From: Chrysopilus asiliformis
Taxonomy: Eukaryota; Arthropoda; Insecta; Diptera; Rhagionidae
Assembly (NCBI GenBank): GCA_964034945.1
Contig: OZ035961.1
Span: 88,554,124 to 88,618,123 of the forward strand
Length of the DNA: 64,000 nt
Direction of reading: 5' to 3'
Made by a program: the position numbers and the translations under genes. A model generated the notes under the pieces. That model searched no databases. It was not told the origin of the DNA and was given only the letters and a program-made list of their open reading frames with translations. Below are positions 13,193-24,330 of this stretch, in pieces (within the stretch, counting starts at the first letter, position 1; each line of letters begins with the position of its first letter).

Positions 13193-13222
13193 GATTAATT
13201 TGATATTTGCTGTTCGTTAGTT

Positions 13223-14284
13223 TTAAACTCCGCTTATGTTGATTTGATCGGTGATTGAAAGTTCCGGTGCCAACGTTCCCAATGCCAGATCAGTCCAGCG
13301 CTGTTCCTGTTCAGAGAGAGAGAAAAAAAAGCGTGGTTAATTTTTTTTTGTTATTGAAGGGCTTTGTAAACAAACAAATTTGCCTCATATAAAAACAGTG
13401 AACGAGAAATTTTAGTGTCGATTGTATCCAGAAAAGGTAACTGTTCGATGTAGATTGTGAATTAAACATTGACGACCAATGCTTAATGGAGAGGATCAAG
13501 CATTGGTCGTCAATGGGAGAAGGTATCGTGCGATGATATACAACTTTTTTGTATTTTTTGCTTGGTATAGACGATTGAGGTAGTTTTTTCAATAAGACAT
13601 GGTATAATAAAAATAAACTTTTGGGCTCTGCTTCCACCACTATAAAACTTTACACACCTTTTTCTTACCGGAAATATTTTTTTTCTAATCTTTCAAAGTA
13701 GTGATGACCAATACAAATGCGCCAATTTCCGTAAAACTTTAAAATTTAAGACTTTTTCACTTTGTAACGCTTCACATCTTCCCGTAATAGTCAATGAAAC
13801 AAACAATTGCGTTTTCTAACAATTATGGACGCTTAAATTAAAAAACTATAGACAGTAGAAAAAAAATAAACAGCCGCTGCGAGAAAAGACCTTGACTCAA
13901 AAAACAATTTTATTATTGAATTTCGCGTAACTTCCGTACAGATTTATGTAATTTACCAATGATTGCGACTGATTGCCTTCAATTAGCGTTTATTTAACGT
14001 GCAAAAATCGCAAAACAAAGAAATTACCTGCTCGGTTAGGGTAAGATGGGAGTCTCCTGTATCTGCTTCTGGATCAGGAAGTTTATTGGTTGGAACCAAA
14101 ATCTGATCGAATGGCAAAGTATCCTCTCGCCACTCTACATCAACGATATCAAGTAGATAACCATCTGCTGGGGGCTACAAATATAGATACGTGATTTAAT
14201 TTCCGTTTTTGATAAGGAAAACATCCGCCCAAAAATTCTCTCAAGTGGAAAAGGGAAAGTTTCGCTGCTTACCTGACTGTCCAT
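13223..14284 (-). CDS. ANAPC13: Anaphase-promoting complex subunit 13, three coding exons
   Basis: Small structural subunit of the APC/C ubiquitin ligase, which drives mitotic exit (family knowledge). Exons 14284-14273, 14174-14028 and 13306-13223 join in frame to 80 aa, near the human 74 aa. It begins MDSQPPADGYLLDIVDVEWR; the human-like signature is DLIDDAWRED...LP, here VEWREDTLPFDQI. A second conserved block is TEQEQRWTDLALGTL, spanning the exon 2/3 join. The start is an ATG with only four codons before the first donor (CAG|GTAAGC), as expected for a short first exon. It is transcribed divergently from CTU1 and tandem to fab1. Intron 2 (13307-14027) holds a perfect hairpin. The short first exon and split frame explain why no long ORF marks this gene. 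Confidence 0.94.
13467..13515. repeat. Perfect 18-bp inverted repeat (hairpin) in ANAPC13 intron 2
   Basis: CATTGACGACCAATGCTT at 13467-13484 is followed after 13 bp by its exact reverse complement, AAGCATTGGTCGTCAATG, at 13498-13515. It could be a foldback transposon footprint or a structured RNA element. The arms are on the short side for a typical insect pre-miRNA. Confidence 0.9.
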
Positions 14285-14674
14285 AGTTTTATCTGATCGA
14301 ATTTAGCTGCAAATTATACTACATCAATTGGTGATTGTTTAAATCGCAATTAATTATATAATAGTGGTGTTTATTGCACAAAAACGCGGTTTTTATTGAC
14401 TGAAAACAGTTTTTCTCTTGTTTACTTCAGAATGACGTTCACAATATTGTGTTAATTCACAATAGCGAGTTTATGCTATGGATTTTGGAAAATAAGTCGT
14501 GAGTTTGTGGCAAAAGTTACTATTTCCTGTGACACTTTTTTTGTTTTTCGAAAACCATACTTTTCGGAAGTTGTGATTGGCAAGAAGTTGGGCTACAAAG
14601 TAAAAAAAACGTGAATGGAGGTTATGAAAAAAATTTGCAGTAATTTTTAGTTTTTCGTTAAAAAACATTGAAAA
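14285..14674. promoter_or_regulatory. Divergent promoter region between ANAPC13 and CTU1
   Basis: 390 bp separate the two start codons, so both promoters must lie here or inside leader exons. It contains the 12-bp palindrome CACAATATTGTG at 14440-14451, followed by a further half copy, CACAATA. No TATA box is convincing in such AT-rich DNA. Transcription start sites cannot be placed from sequence. Confidence 0.6.
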
Positions 14675-15810
14675 ATGCCTGTTCTATGTAAATCAAACTG
14701 CGGAAAAAGAGCTATTCTTAAAGTGGGTATTGAAATTCACTGGGATAACAATTGCGAATTTCTATTTTTTAATTTACACTTGCTTCAACAACTTTTTAAT
14801 TGAATTAAAAATTTTCTCAATTTTAGCGCCCAAAAACGGCAGATGCACTGTGCAAAGAATGTTTCTTTGTCGCCTTTGAGACAGAAATCCACAACACCAT
14901 CCAGCGAGGGAATCTCTTCAAAAAGGGTCAAATGGTAGCAGTCGCTGCGAGTGGCGGGAAAGACTCCACTGTCCTGGCTTATGTGCTCAAACTACTAAAT
15001 GCGAAATACGACTATGGATTAAAGCTTGTCCTACTATCAATCGACGAAGGAATCACGGGATATCGAGACGACAGTCTGGAAACGGTGAAGAAAAACCGCG
15101 ACGACTACGAAATGCCCCTGAAAATCCTTTCCTACGAAGAGCTCTATGGCTGGACCATGGACAGAATAGTGAAGGAAATCGGTCGCACAAACAACTGCAC
15201 ATTTTGTGGAGTCTTCCGTAGACAAGCGCTGGACAGAGGAGCGAAACTCTTAAACGTGGACAGTATAGCGACGGGGCACAATGCAGACGACATAGCCGAG
15301 ACGGTCTTGATGAACATCCTGCGGGGAGATACGGCTAGGTTGCGAAGGTGTACTGATATAGTGACAGGGGGTGGCGAAGACACAATTCCCAGAGTTAAGC
15401 CATTGAAGTACACCTACGAAAAGGAGATTGTGATGTACGCTTATTTCAAGAAATTAGTTTATTTCTCGACTGAATGCGTTTTCGCCCCGAATTCATACCG
15501 AGGACATGCAAGGACTTTTCTCAAGGATTTGGAGAAGATTCGGCCGTCGGTAATTATGGATATAATTCATTCTGGGGAGCAATTGTGCTTCCAAGACACG
15601 GTTAAAAAACCCCAGCGCGGAGTCTGTGAGAGATGTGGGTTCGTTTCGTCCCAACAGCCTTGCAAAGCTTGTGTTCTGCTGGAGGGATTAAATAGAGGGC
15701 TTCCAAAGTTGGGTATAGGGAAGCGGTCCAAGGGTGAGAGGATGATCGCACTACAGGACAAAGAAATTGCCTTGAGGCAGAAGGCGCACATTGTTAAGAA
15801 TGATTTTTAA
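14675..15810 (+). CDS. CTU1: Cytoplasmic tRNA 2-thiolation protein 1 (CTU1/NCS6), two exons
   Basis: ATP-dependent sulfur insertion at U34 of Lys, Glu and Gln tRNAs, working with CTU2 and URM1 in the cytosol (family knowledge). Exons 14675-14722 and 14827-15810 join at AAA|CGC to give 343 aa. An N-terminal zinc-binding set is seen (C5, C9, C25, C28). The PP-loop motif ASGGKDST lies near residues 58-65. The central CTFCGVFRR and [15 protein letters not shown] motifs follow. The C-terminal zinc ribbon is CERCGF...[13 protein letters not shown]. The start [12 protein letters not shown] is the usual position for this family, so the ATG at 14932 (MVAVAASGG) is internal. The donor is GTGGGT. Length and motif order are normal and nothing appears missing. 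Confidence 0.96.
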
Positions 15811-15816
15811 AATAAA
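15811..15816 (+). terminator. Poly(A) signal of CTU1
   Basis: AATAAA begins at the first base after the CTU1 stop codon, implying a very short 3' UTR. The rest of the 445-bp interval to NOP2 (to 16255) shows no ORF or repeat I recognise and should hold the NOP2 promoter and leader. Confidence 0.5.
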
Positions 15817-16255
15817 TTTTGTTAAGAAGAGCTATTGATTTTCTATAAGTTGTAATAGTAAGGGGGCGAAATGCATAATTTTTGCTTAAGGTGTGTATGC
15901 ATTATTGATCATTTTTTTTTTTGGAGTTTGAGTTCGGTTGGCCTAGTTAAACTATATGGCTATGTCTGTACTCCAACCAGCTGACGTTACTTTATTCTTG
16001 GACTATTCATTTTATTAATTTCAAATCCGCCGCTTTTGAATGTCGGGAATGTTTGTGAATACTTAGATTTGGTTTATGAGAAAACCTATTCTGTGCAATA
16101 TGCATTAGGTACTTTTTACCTTGACGCTCTGCAACTTCATGTAGTCCAAACTTTTACCGGGCGCTGGTCGTTTTGACGTTTTCATGCTTTGAGTAGCACA
16201 TGGTTTTTCGTTTACTTTCGATAATTTCTGGTAGAAAACTGATTAAAGTGTAATC

Positions 16256-18575
16256 ATGGGTCGCGCGGCCTTATATTCTGAAAAACCGAAGAAAGGTCCA
16301 GGACGGAAGACCAAAAAACAGAAGCCACCGACATTCAACAAGAAGATCTTGGGTAAGTAATTTGAATGGCCATGAATTTTTCGAAAATCAATTTTTAATT
16401 GCATTTATGTTTGGAAACACTAGCCCCAGAACCCGAGGATGACAAGAAACTGTCTCACCGTCAAAAACAGAGACTTCTCAAGCGGCAGACTAAAAAACAG
16501 CAAAAGAAAGACCAACAGAAAAGCGCCAACAAAAAGAAGCAAAAGTACGAGAGTGAAAGCGAGGAGGAGGTTGAACAGGAAGTAAATGAAAGCGCGGGCA
16601 GCGGTAGTGAGACTGAGGAAGTTCCAGTGAAAGTTAAAGGATTTACAGATCAAAACAGCTCGTGGCTGAAACCCAAAAAAGGCAAGGAAAATGGAAGTAT
16701 TTTAAGGTTAAAACCACCTCAAAGTGATGACGATGGAATTGGAGGCTCCTCAGAGGAAATGCCTGAAGATGAGGTCGAGGAAGAAGCTTCAGACGAGGAA
16801 GAGTCCGATGCAGTAGAAAGTTCAGCGAAATTAAAAATCGGCAAATTGGACGATTTATCTGGGGATGAAAGCGACTCGGATGCAGTGGATGATGACTTTG
16901 AACAGTCCGAAGAAGAATCTGAAGCTGAGTCTGACGGTGAAGATTTGCTGCCAATTGAAAAAGCTAACAAGCAGCTAAAAAAGAAGCAAAAGGCAGAAGC
17001 AAAGTTGGCGGAGGCGGAAATGCAGATGAACGTTGATAACCAGGATATCTTTCAGTTCCCTGACGAAGAAGAAAACGACGAGGAGTCGCCAATCACATTG
17101 CAAGAAGTCCAACAGAGAATCAAAGACGTTACTTTGGTATTGTCCGATTTCAAGAAATACCGGCAACCGGAGAGGACACGGCAAGAGTACATTAATTTGC
17201 TAAAGAAGGATTTGTGTTTATACTACAGTTACAATGAGTTTTTGATGTCGAAATTAATGGATATGTTTTCACTTACCGAACTAATGGAGTTTCTCGAGGC
17301 ATCGGAGGTAAAAAGCTTGGAGTTTTTTGAATTTTTCACAGTTTTTTTTTATCAAATTTTGTTTTCTAGGTTCAACGACCACTGACTATTCGCACAAACA
17401 GTCTTAAGGCCCGTCGAAGGGATCTCGCTGCAGCCTTGATCAATCGCGGTGTAAATTTAGATCCACTTGGTAAATGGACAAAAGTGGGCCTCGTCATTTA
17501 CAATTCACAGATTCCGTTGGGCGCTACTCCTGAATATTTGGCTGGTCAATATATGATTCAGGGCGCCTCCAGTCTTCTGCCTGTAATGGCTTTGGCTCCA
17601 CAGGAAAACGAAAGAATATTGGACATGTGCGCAGCTCCAGGCGGCAAGAGTTCACATATTGCAGCTGTAATGAAAAACACTGGAGTTTTATTTTCAAATG
17701 ATGCAAACAGAGACAGAATAAAAGCCGTTGTAGCGAATTTCCATCGATTGGGAGTCACCAACGCGATCGTAAGCTGCGAAGACGGTTGTAAATTTAAAAA
17801 TGTGATGACTGGCTTTGATAGGATTTTGCTGGACGCTCCTTGCACGGGAACTGGTGTTGTTGCCAAAGATCCCAGTGTTAAAACATCAAAATCTGAAATC
17901 GATGTGCAGCGCTGCTACAATTTGCAGAGAAAGCTTCTATTAACAGCGATTGATTGCTTGGATGCAAAATCTTCAACCGGTGGTTATCTCGTATATTCGA
18001 CGTGTTCAGTACTTCCGGAAGAAAACGAATGGGTCATCGACTACGCGTTAAAAAAGCGAAACGTAAAATTGGTCTCCACTGGACTAGACTTTGGTACCGA
18101 GGGATTCGTCAACTACAGACAATTCCGATTCCATCCGAGTTTAAATTTAACGCGTCGTTACTATCCACACACCCACAATATGGATGGTTTCTATGTGGCT
18201 AAATTGAAGAAGTTCTCAAATGTAATTCCAGAAAGTGGCAACGATGAAAATGAAGCTGAACAGGAAGAAATTAAGGAAACCCTGGAGGTCGAAAAGAACA
18301 AGTCGTCGGAGCAGATTGAAGAAACAACAGAAGACGGTGAAAAGATTAACAAAAAGACGAAGAAGCGAAGTCCTGGATTTAAATTTGACGATCCTGAGGC
18401 TAAGAAAAAGAAGAAAATCGAAGATGCCAAGAAATATGTTGCGAAAACGTTTGAGAAACCGACTGTAGTTAAATCTAAGAAAGATGCACAGACAAAACAG
18501 GAAGTCACAAAAGAGAATTCGACGACATCAGCGAATCCGAATCGGAATAAGAAGAACAAAAAGAAATCGAAATAG
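16256..18575 (+). CDS. NOP2: NOP2/NSUN1 nucleolar rRNA m5C methyltransferase, three exons
   Basis: Methylates a cytosine in the large-subunit rRNA and is needed for 60S assembly in the nucleolus (family knowledge). Exons 16256-16352, 16424-17307 and 17370-18575 join in frame to 728 aa. The N-terminal third is basic then very acidic (KKQKKDQQK, then long E/D/S runs), as in nucleolar NOP2 proteins. The conserved domain starts near residue 225 ([13 protein letters not shown]) and continues through LRR-like [10 protein letters not shown]. The Rossmann fold has SAM motif [15 protein letters not shown] (~411-423), motif [12 protein letters not shown] with Cys ~485, and motif [16 protein letters not shown] with the nucleophile Cys ~539. 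[20 protein letters not shown] is a family signature. The C-terminal tail is lysine-rich. The start [18 protein letters not shown] fits the family's basic start. Confidence 0.97.
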
Positions 18576-18658
18576 AAATTGACTTTTTATTAGATATTTT
18601 ATAAAGTTATAAGATTTATTCTTTATATTTTTTTTTGTGTATTCCTGTTCACATGTTA

Positions 18659-18664
18659 ATAAAT
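18659..18664 (+). terminator. Poly(A) signal of NOP2
   Basis: AATAAA about 85 nt after the NOP2 stop codon. A weaker ATAAAG lies closer, at about 18601. Confidence 0.45.
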
Positions 18665-20236
18665 ATGACCCACTAACGATTTTTTTTAAATAGTGTTTCG
18701 TTGCAAACTATTGGGGAAGATTTTTATTTCAATTATATTTTTTTATTCAAATTTCTTTTTTTTTTCTTGTGAACTATTTTTTTTTATAAAAAATATGGTC
18801 AAAATCTGTGAGCAAAACGTGTTTTTTGTGTGAAATGTGCACGAAAAACTTGTAAAAAACTGAAAGAAAAAATCGACAAAAACGTCTTTAAAAATTTAAA
18901 AAGCACATTTTTAGAAAATTTTGATAAATGATTTTTGATAACTACCAAAACCCAAATAAAGTATGAGTTTTACTACTTATGTAAAATTTTTAAACTGCTT
19001 AAGAGAACTTTCTCGCACGAGTGTATAAAACTCGGAGTACAATTTCCACACCATTAAACCGGATGAATGGAAAATTCAATGATAACCCAAATGAAGAAAG
19101 GAATTTCCATGCATCCTTGCTTTACGTTCTACGTTTTACGAGGGTAGATGTTTTCTCCCTCCCAAATGATGCTCCAAAAGAGTTTCGGGTGTAAATTTCC
19201 TGTTCGATTCAGTGCACTTAGGGAGGAAAGACTTCCGAACAAACGTGATAGCACGCTTTAGGGCTTAACTGAGTGTAATGTGGATACCGACTAAACACTA
19301 CTGTTCGCTTTTTTGGGGTAGTTCAAGGAAAGGGTAGTACTTGAATGTTGCCGATGCGAATTCAGGATCTACTAGCACTTTTTTGTGAAATTTACGGAAA
19401 TTTCAAAGGACTTGCGGGGAAGGAAAATTCTGTTGCACAATTTATGAATAAAGTATTTTCATGTTGAGCATCTGCTTGCAGCTAACTCCATTGAACATGT
19501 TAATATTTTTCACATACGTACCCTGCAGTTATCAATGACACGGAAAATAATTTGCGAACTTTTTATCACATAACAAAATCCTCGAAAATATTATATCAAT
19601 ACTTTAATATTAGGGGAAAATATTGTATTTTCACTGCACTTCAAGTAACAATTTTAATTCGTTTTCATGCTCTGCTAAACCAATTTAATAAAAATATGTT
19701 TCTTTAACATTTTTCTTAAACTTTTAACACTCTAGTTTTTTATGTCTATGCTGAGTGTTCAATTTATTCTGTGCTGTGTTATCTATACTTAATTTCAGAC
19801 CAATTCATTTGTTTTCCAAAACAAAGGGTTCATTTGTTTTCCAATAATTTGATTTTTTTGTCATCTTTCCCTTTAAATTTAACAAAAAAAGGCGGTAATT
19901 TTTTGTTCTTGCATTTAAAAGAGATTTCATCCCACAAAGAAATTTTTTCCTTCATATTTGGTTTTTTTTCTGAGACACGAAAAACTTTCCTAGCTGAGTT
20001 TCTTCTGATTTACCTTTGTTTTTACCTCTTTTACTGGTATTTCGTATCTTTTTGTAAACATTTTCCAGCTTCACATTTTTTTTTCTCGTGATGAATGAAT
20101 AAAATGCAATATTTTTACCTTTTCTACGTTCTGTGGTTTATCATCAACGATTCTGTAGATTCTTGTACATTTATCAGATGATTGTTAGAAAACAGTCAAC
20201 TTTTTCGTTTCTCTGGAAGTTCTTTTCCTTTTTAAA

Positions 20237-20460
20237 GGCTTTTATTTAGATTGCTTTTTTGTCTATCTGTTGATTTGTTTGTCTGTCAGGGTCAAATCTT
20301 GTAATCTAATTTTGGCCCACTTCCACTCATCCGTATGACTTGAAATTTTGCACACATACGTAACTCCGGTAACACTACAATATTTTGAGAACTTCGTTCT
20401 TGTAAGGATAACGGAAGGTCCTATAAGGATAACGTGATTATTAATTTTTAGTCTTATTGA
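20237..20460 (+). repeat. Dispersed repeat family A, copy 1
   Basis: Shares with four other copies the ordered words GCTTTTATTTAG, a GTCTGTC run, GTCAAATCTTGTAATCTAAT, CACTCATCCG and ACTTGAAATTTTGCACACAT, then a TAAGGATAACG stretch. There is no ORF. A transposon remnant is likely; the class is unknown. Confidence 0.75.
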
Positions 20461-20666
20461 AAAAATAATTAAAATTAATTTTTTTTCCCATATTGAAGAT
20501 TTTGCGCGACTTTTATATTTTGTTTGTCTTGACCAATATGTTGGAATTCTACAAGTTTTGCTGTGAAAAAAAAAACAGACAAGTCGGAAGAAGTCTACAA
20601 AAAGCTTCAAGCTTCTAGGTATCCAACCAGATAATATTTTATCCAAGTTTTTTCTTTAATATTAAG

Positions 20667-20785
20667 GTCTGTCTATAAAATACGTCACATATTTGAAGGA
20701 GAAGGGTGGGGGGGATTTCACTAAAAAGTCTTACGAGGGAGAGAAGGGGTGGTCCGTAAAGACTAAAATTGGCGTGACATATAGG
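20667..20785. mobile_element. Copy of the ATAAAATACGTCA element family
   Basis: Begins GTCTGTCTATAAAATACGTC and contains GGTCCGTAAAGAC and GGCGTGACATATAGG toward the right end, so its termini match the family at 5557-5706. The middle is a G-rich GAAGGGTGGGGGGG tract. The ends are diverged. Confidence 0.5.
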
Positions 20786-21779
20786 CTTTATTTTTAACCA
20801 ACTTAAGTGAATTCGCGCCAATTTGTTAAACTTTAAAGAAGAAAAAACTCATGTTAAAATGTGTTTTAAATTTAATTCTGAATTGTATGTTATTTAAAAA
20901 TACATTTTTAAATATCAAATGTCTCTTCCTTTAAAAACCATCCCTTGAGAATCATTTCCCATTGCACTGCTGCGCGAACGTTGTACAAAAAACAAAAACA
21001 TGAAACACATAAAAGAAGATCCATCAAAACATTAAAAACATTAAAAAAAAACGTAATATTCAGTCCAGCCACATTTGAATCCAATTTACAAAATGTGTGC
21101 ACCGAGTTAAAAATGAAATTCCATCAAAAAACATATCAAGAATTTATGTGGAAAATATTTTAAATATCTGCCAACAGCAAAAATATTGGTTTGCATGGAA
21201 AGAGCTTGTATTTATATCTGTAAGCGGAAGAATTATTTTAATGTTCGTAAATGCGCTCATATCAGGAACCACACCAGTAGCATTATCCCTCCATTCGTCG
21301 CCATCAGGAATTCAGGAAGGAAGAAGAAGACTTGTCAGCATTTGGCTCAGGGGGTGGCATGGAAAATGGAGAAACTTCTTCTTTGCCGAGATATGTTCAA
21401 AAAGGATACTTCATCTAGCCTGAGATCCTGGTATGCATTCGACTTGCTGATGCTAAAGAAACCTTTTCTAAACATGCGCAAGCATCGAAATCAACCGAAG
21501 TACAAATGGGCGTTAGAAGCTTTTCCATTTTCACGAATTTTCCGTGGAGCTTTCCCTGTACAATCACTGTGTAGCGTTCTAAAATGATTTAGCGTTGAAG
21601 CTGAAGCTCATTCAATAGCAATTCGCTGCAGACAGACAAGGGGGCGGTAAAAAGTTCCGAACCTCACAAAAAAGATAGATTTTTTTTTTTGGAAAAATTA
21701 AGTGTCTTTAGAAGACATGAAACAAACTTTTGGCTCAATCTATCGAGAATTTCTCAAGCGAGTGTTTTTTAAAGTTAGA

Positions 21780-21942
21780 GTGGTATTCCGTAGTTTTTTT
21801 TTCAAGCGTTTGTTTCGAGTTAGTAGAAAAAGTGGTTATTTCTATCTCTGTTTCGCCCTGTCATTTATTTTGGTCGAAACAGAGGCAGCGAGATCTTCTT
21901 CTAACTCGAAACAAATACTTGAAACAAGTTACGGAATACCAC
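21780..21942. repeat. 163-bp imperfect hairpin / foldback element
   Basis: GTGGTATTCCGTA at the left and TACGGAATACCAC-like sequence at the right close a hairpin. The arms share TTTGTTTCGAGTTAG in inverse and are about 55 bp with few mismatches. The apex pairs again (CTCTGTTTCG with CGAAACAGAG), so nearly the whole length folds. No TSD was seen. Confidence 0.75.
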
Positions 21943-23637
21943 ACGTGTCACACACCTAAGAGGGGATAAAGTAAGACTTATATTTTTTTCTGATTTTTCT
22001 CGAAATCGGCTGCAGATATCGTAAAACAATATCAAGTTAATTTTTTTTGGCTCGTCCAAAAGTTCTAAAATTAAATATTTTCTGGAACATTGAGAAAAAA
22101 ACGCGGAACACCTTTGTAGAAAGCGAAATTTGACTTTGAACGCTTACACAGGTTTAACTCGAAAACTTCTTCACCAATTGGGCTGAAATGTTAACTTCTG
22201 AATTCTTTAAGAAGAAAAATGTGAAAAAAAACTTGCCACAAATTCTGTGACCAGAGACTTTTCACTCTATCCTCATCGTCATTTATCCATTCTTACTTAA
22301 ATAAACTGAGAGGATATTTCTCAACGCTGTACCCTTTTTATCCTTTTATTGTAAATAGAAAGTTTAGCGAGTTCATTGATCGTCGTGGTAGCTTCACATA
22401 GACCTGAACTAAACTAAACTAAATTTCTTTAAAGGATTCCGCCGTTATTATCCATTTTGCGCCAAACAAACTAACATAACAGAAAATGCCGGCAGCACTT
22501 TATTTTGTCATTGTATTGGAATTTGATGTTTGCTCATATCTTTTCACTAAAAATGAGAAAAATGGAAAATAAGAAAACAAATTCCATCCATATCCTTGAT
22601 CCAGCAACATCCTTTGGCATCATCGGATCCATTCTATTCCAATTCATTCCATTTTGGTTGGGTCGCTGTCTCTTGTTTTACATCGAGACAAAAACAAGAA
22701 GTCACAACCCTTTCCACGGTGTGATATGTGGTGAAGAAGGGGGTTGAGGGCGACAAATCGCATGGGTAGAAAAATGCTCATGTCGTACAAAAGCGACAAG
22801 ACTAAGGACCAGAAAATGCATAAAGGACACGACTCGGTAGACGAGATTGAGTGTGGCACGGCGGTTTGAGGCGCGCAAGGATAAGGAGGAAAATGCCTTT
22901 AAACATTTTTCCACAGAGTGTAAACGGATCCTATTTTATCCCACGCTGTAGAAACATAGAATTTAAGGATAACACAAAAGGGAATACTCTTATGAACAAC
23001 AGCACATATCATCAGTGTGGAGGATGAACGGGTATTAAGGACAACCCTTCACACATCTATATTATGTGAAATATTCTATAATAAAATTCTTGCAGTACAT
23101 CTTCGTATATAGATTTGAATCGATGGCTGGTGGAGTATGTGGACACATCCGTTGACATAGACGAAAGATTCATGGCCTCTAACATTAATCTGATGATGAT
23201 AAAGGATTTTTCTTTGATGGAAAACTTTTATAAAATGATAAAATTTCGGTTGAGATCAACGAACGCTTTATTAATAGTTGTCGTTAAAAATTTTACTCAC
23301 CGTTTTTTATGGTTGACGCGATAAAGTTGATATTTACGGATGGGAAAATATCTATTTTTATGTTTTATTGAGAAATAAAATCACTTTAAGGGTAGCTAAT
23401 GTTGTCAGTGGCACATGGCGAAATTTCTATAATGGCTGACTTAATGTGTGCCGTTTAGTTTTAGATATATATTTATTAAAAAAATTTATTAACGTACTTA
23501 ATTTTTCCAAGGGTCGGTAAGTGATTTTGTCAACATAAATAGTACAAGATTTAAAAATTGTGGGAACCGTTTTCGAGAGAATTTCGAAAGAAGGATTTGA
23601 CGCGAAGAGCAGTTTTAAAAAAAATTGCAAACAAATC

Positions 23638-23950
23638 TTTTAAACGCTTTTATTTAGCTTTCGTGAGTGATTGTCTGTTTGTCTGTCCGGGTCAAATCTT
23701 GTAATCTAATTTTGACGCATTTCCACTCATCCGATTGATTTGAAATTTTTAAAACATACGAAACTCCGATGACAATACAATATTTTCATTATTTTGTTAG
23801 GATCCTTGTTAGGATCAGGGAAAATCTTATAAGTAAAATGTGATTATCCTTTTCATAAAATTATCCGGGCAAAAATCTCATCTGGGAGGTTTCTGGGGTC
23901 GCTGAATTCGGGTCTGGAGTCACAAACTCCGAAGACTAAACAGTAAAAAA
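23638..23950 (+). repeat. Dispersed repeat family A, copy 2
   Basis: Same word order as copy 1 (GCTTTTATTTAGCTT, GTCTGTCCGGGTCAAATC, TTGTAATCTAATTTTGAC, CACTCATCCGATTGA). It extends further right, to AAAAATCTCATCTGGGAGG and CTGAATTCGGGTCTGG, which are also present in copies 4 and 5. Confidence 0.75.
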
Positions 23951-24109
23951 TGAGATAATTTTAAAAAGCTTTTCTTTTTAAAAAAGTAGTACTAAAATAA
24001 TAAAAAAAAAGTCCGAGCGCAAACAAATTAGCACATAGACTATGCTTTTTAATTCTATAAATTTCTAGTTTTTTATAGGAAGTATATATAAAAAAGTTTT
24101 GTGAAAAAA

Positions 24110-24330
24110 ACATTTCCCGCGTACCCCAGAGTCGATTGGAGCCATAAAAATTTCTTGCTGTCTGTTCGTCTTTTAGTCAGTCTGTGTACAAGATTTGTCA
24201 AAACTACTTGGGCCAGAGCAATGAAATTTTACAGGTATGTTTGGTCCTGGAATGGGACAATCTGTTAACCGGAAGTGACGAAAATGGCGGTTTTTTTGAA
24301 ATCGTAATTTCGTTTTTTGCTATTTACTCC
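24110..24330. repeat. Repeat family B fragment (AGTCGATTGGAGCC...)
   Basis: Contains AGTCGATTGGAGCCATA, a CTGTCTG/GTCAGTCTGTGTACAAGAT microsatellite-like part, and CCGGAAGTGACGAAAATGGCGG. The same parts occur in inverted order at 52020-52240. Non-coding. Confidence 0.65.

Noticed and set aside
14932..15810. CTU1 starting at the ATG at 14932
   Set aside because: That would remove the N-terminal zinc-binding cysteines; an upstream exon at 14675 joins in frame and restores them.
16399..17385. Taking the 328-codon ORF as a separate gene from 17436-18575
   Set aside because: They are exons 2 and 3 of NOP2, split by a 62-bp GT-AG intron. The conserved domain runs across the join, and the true start is in exon 1 at 16256.
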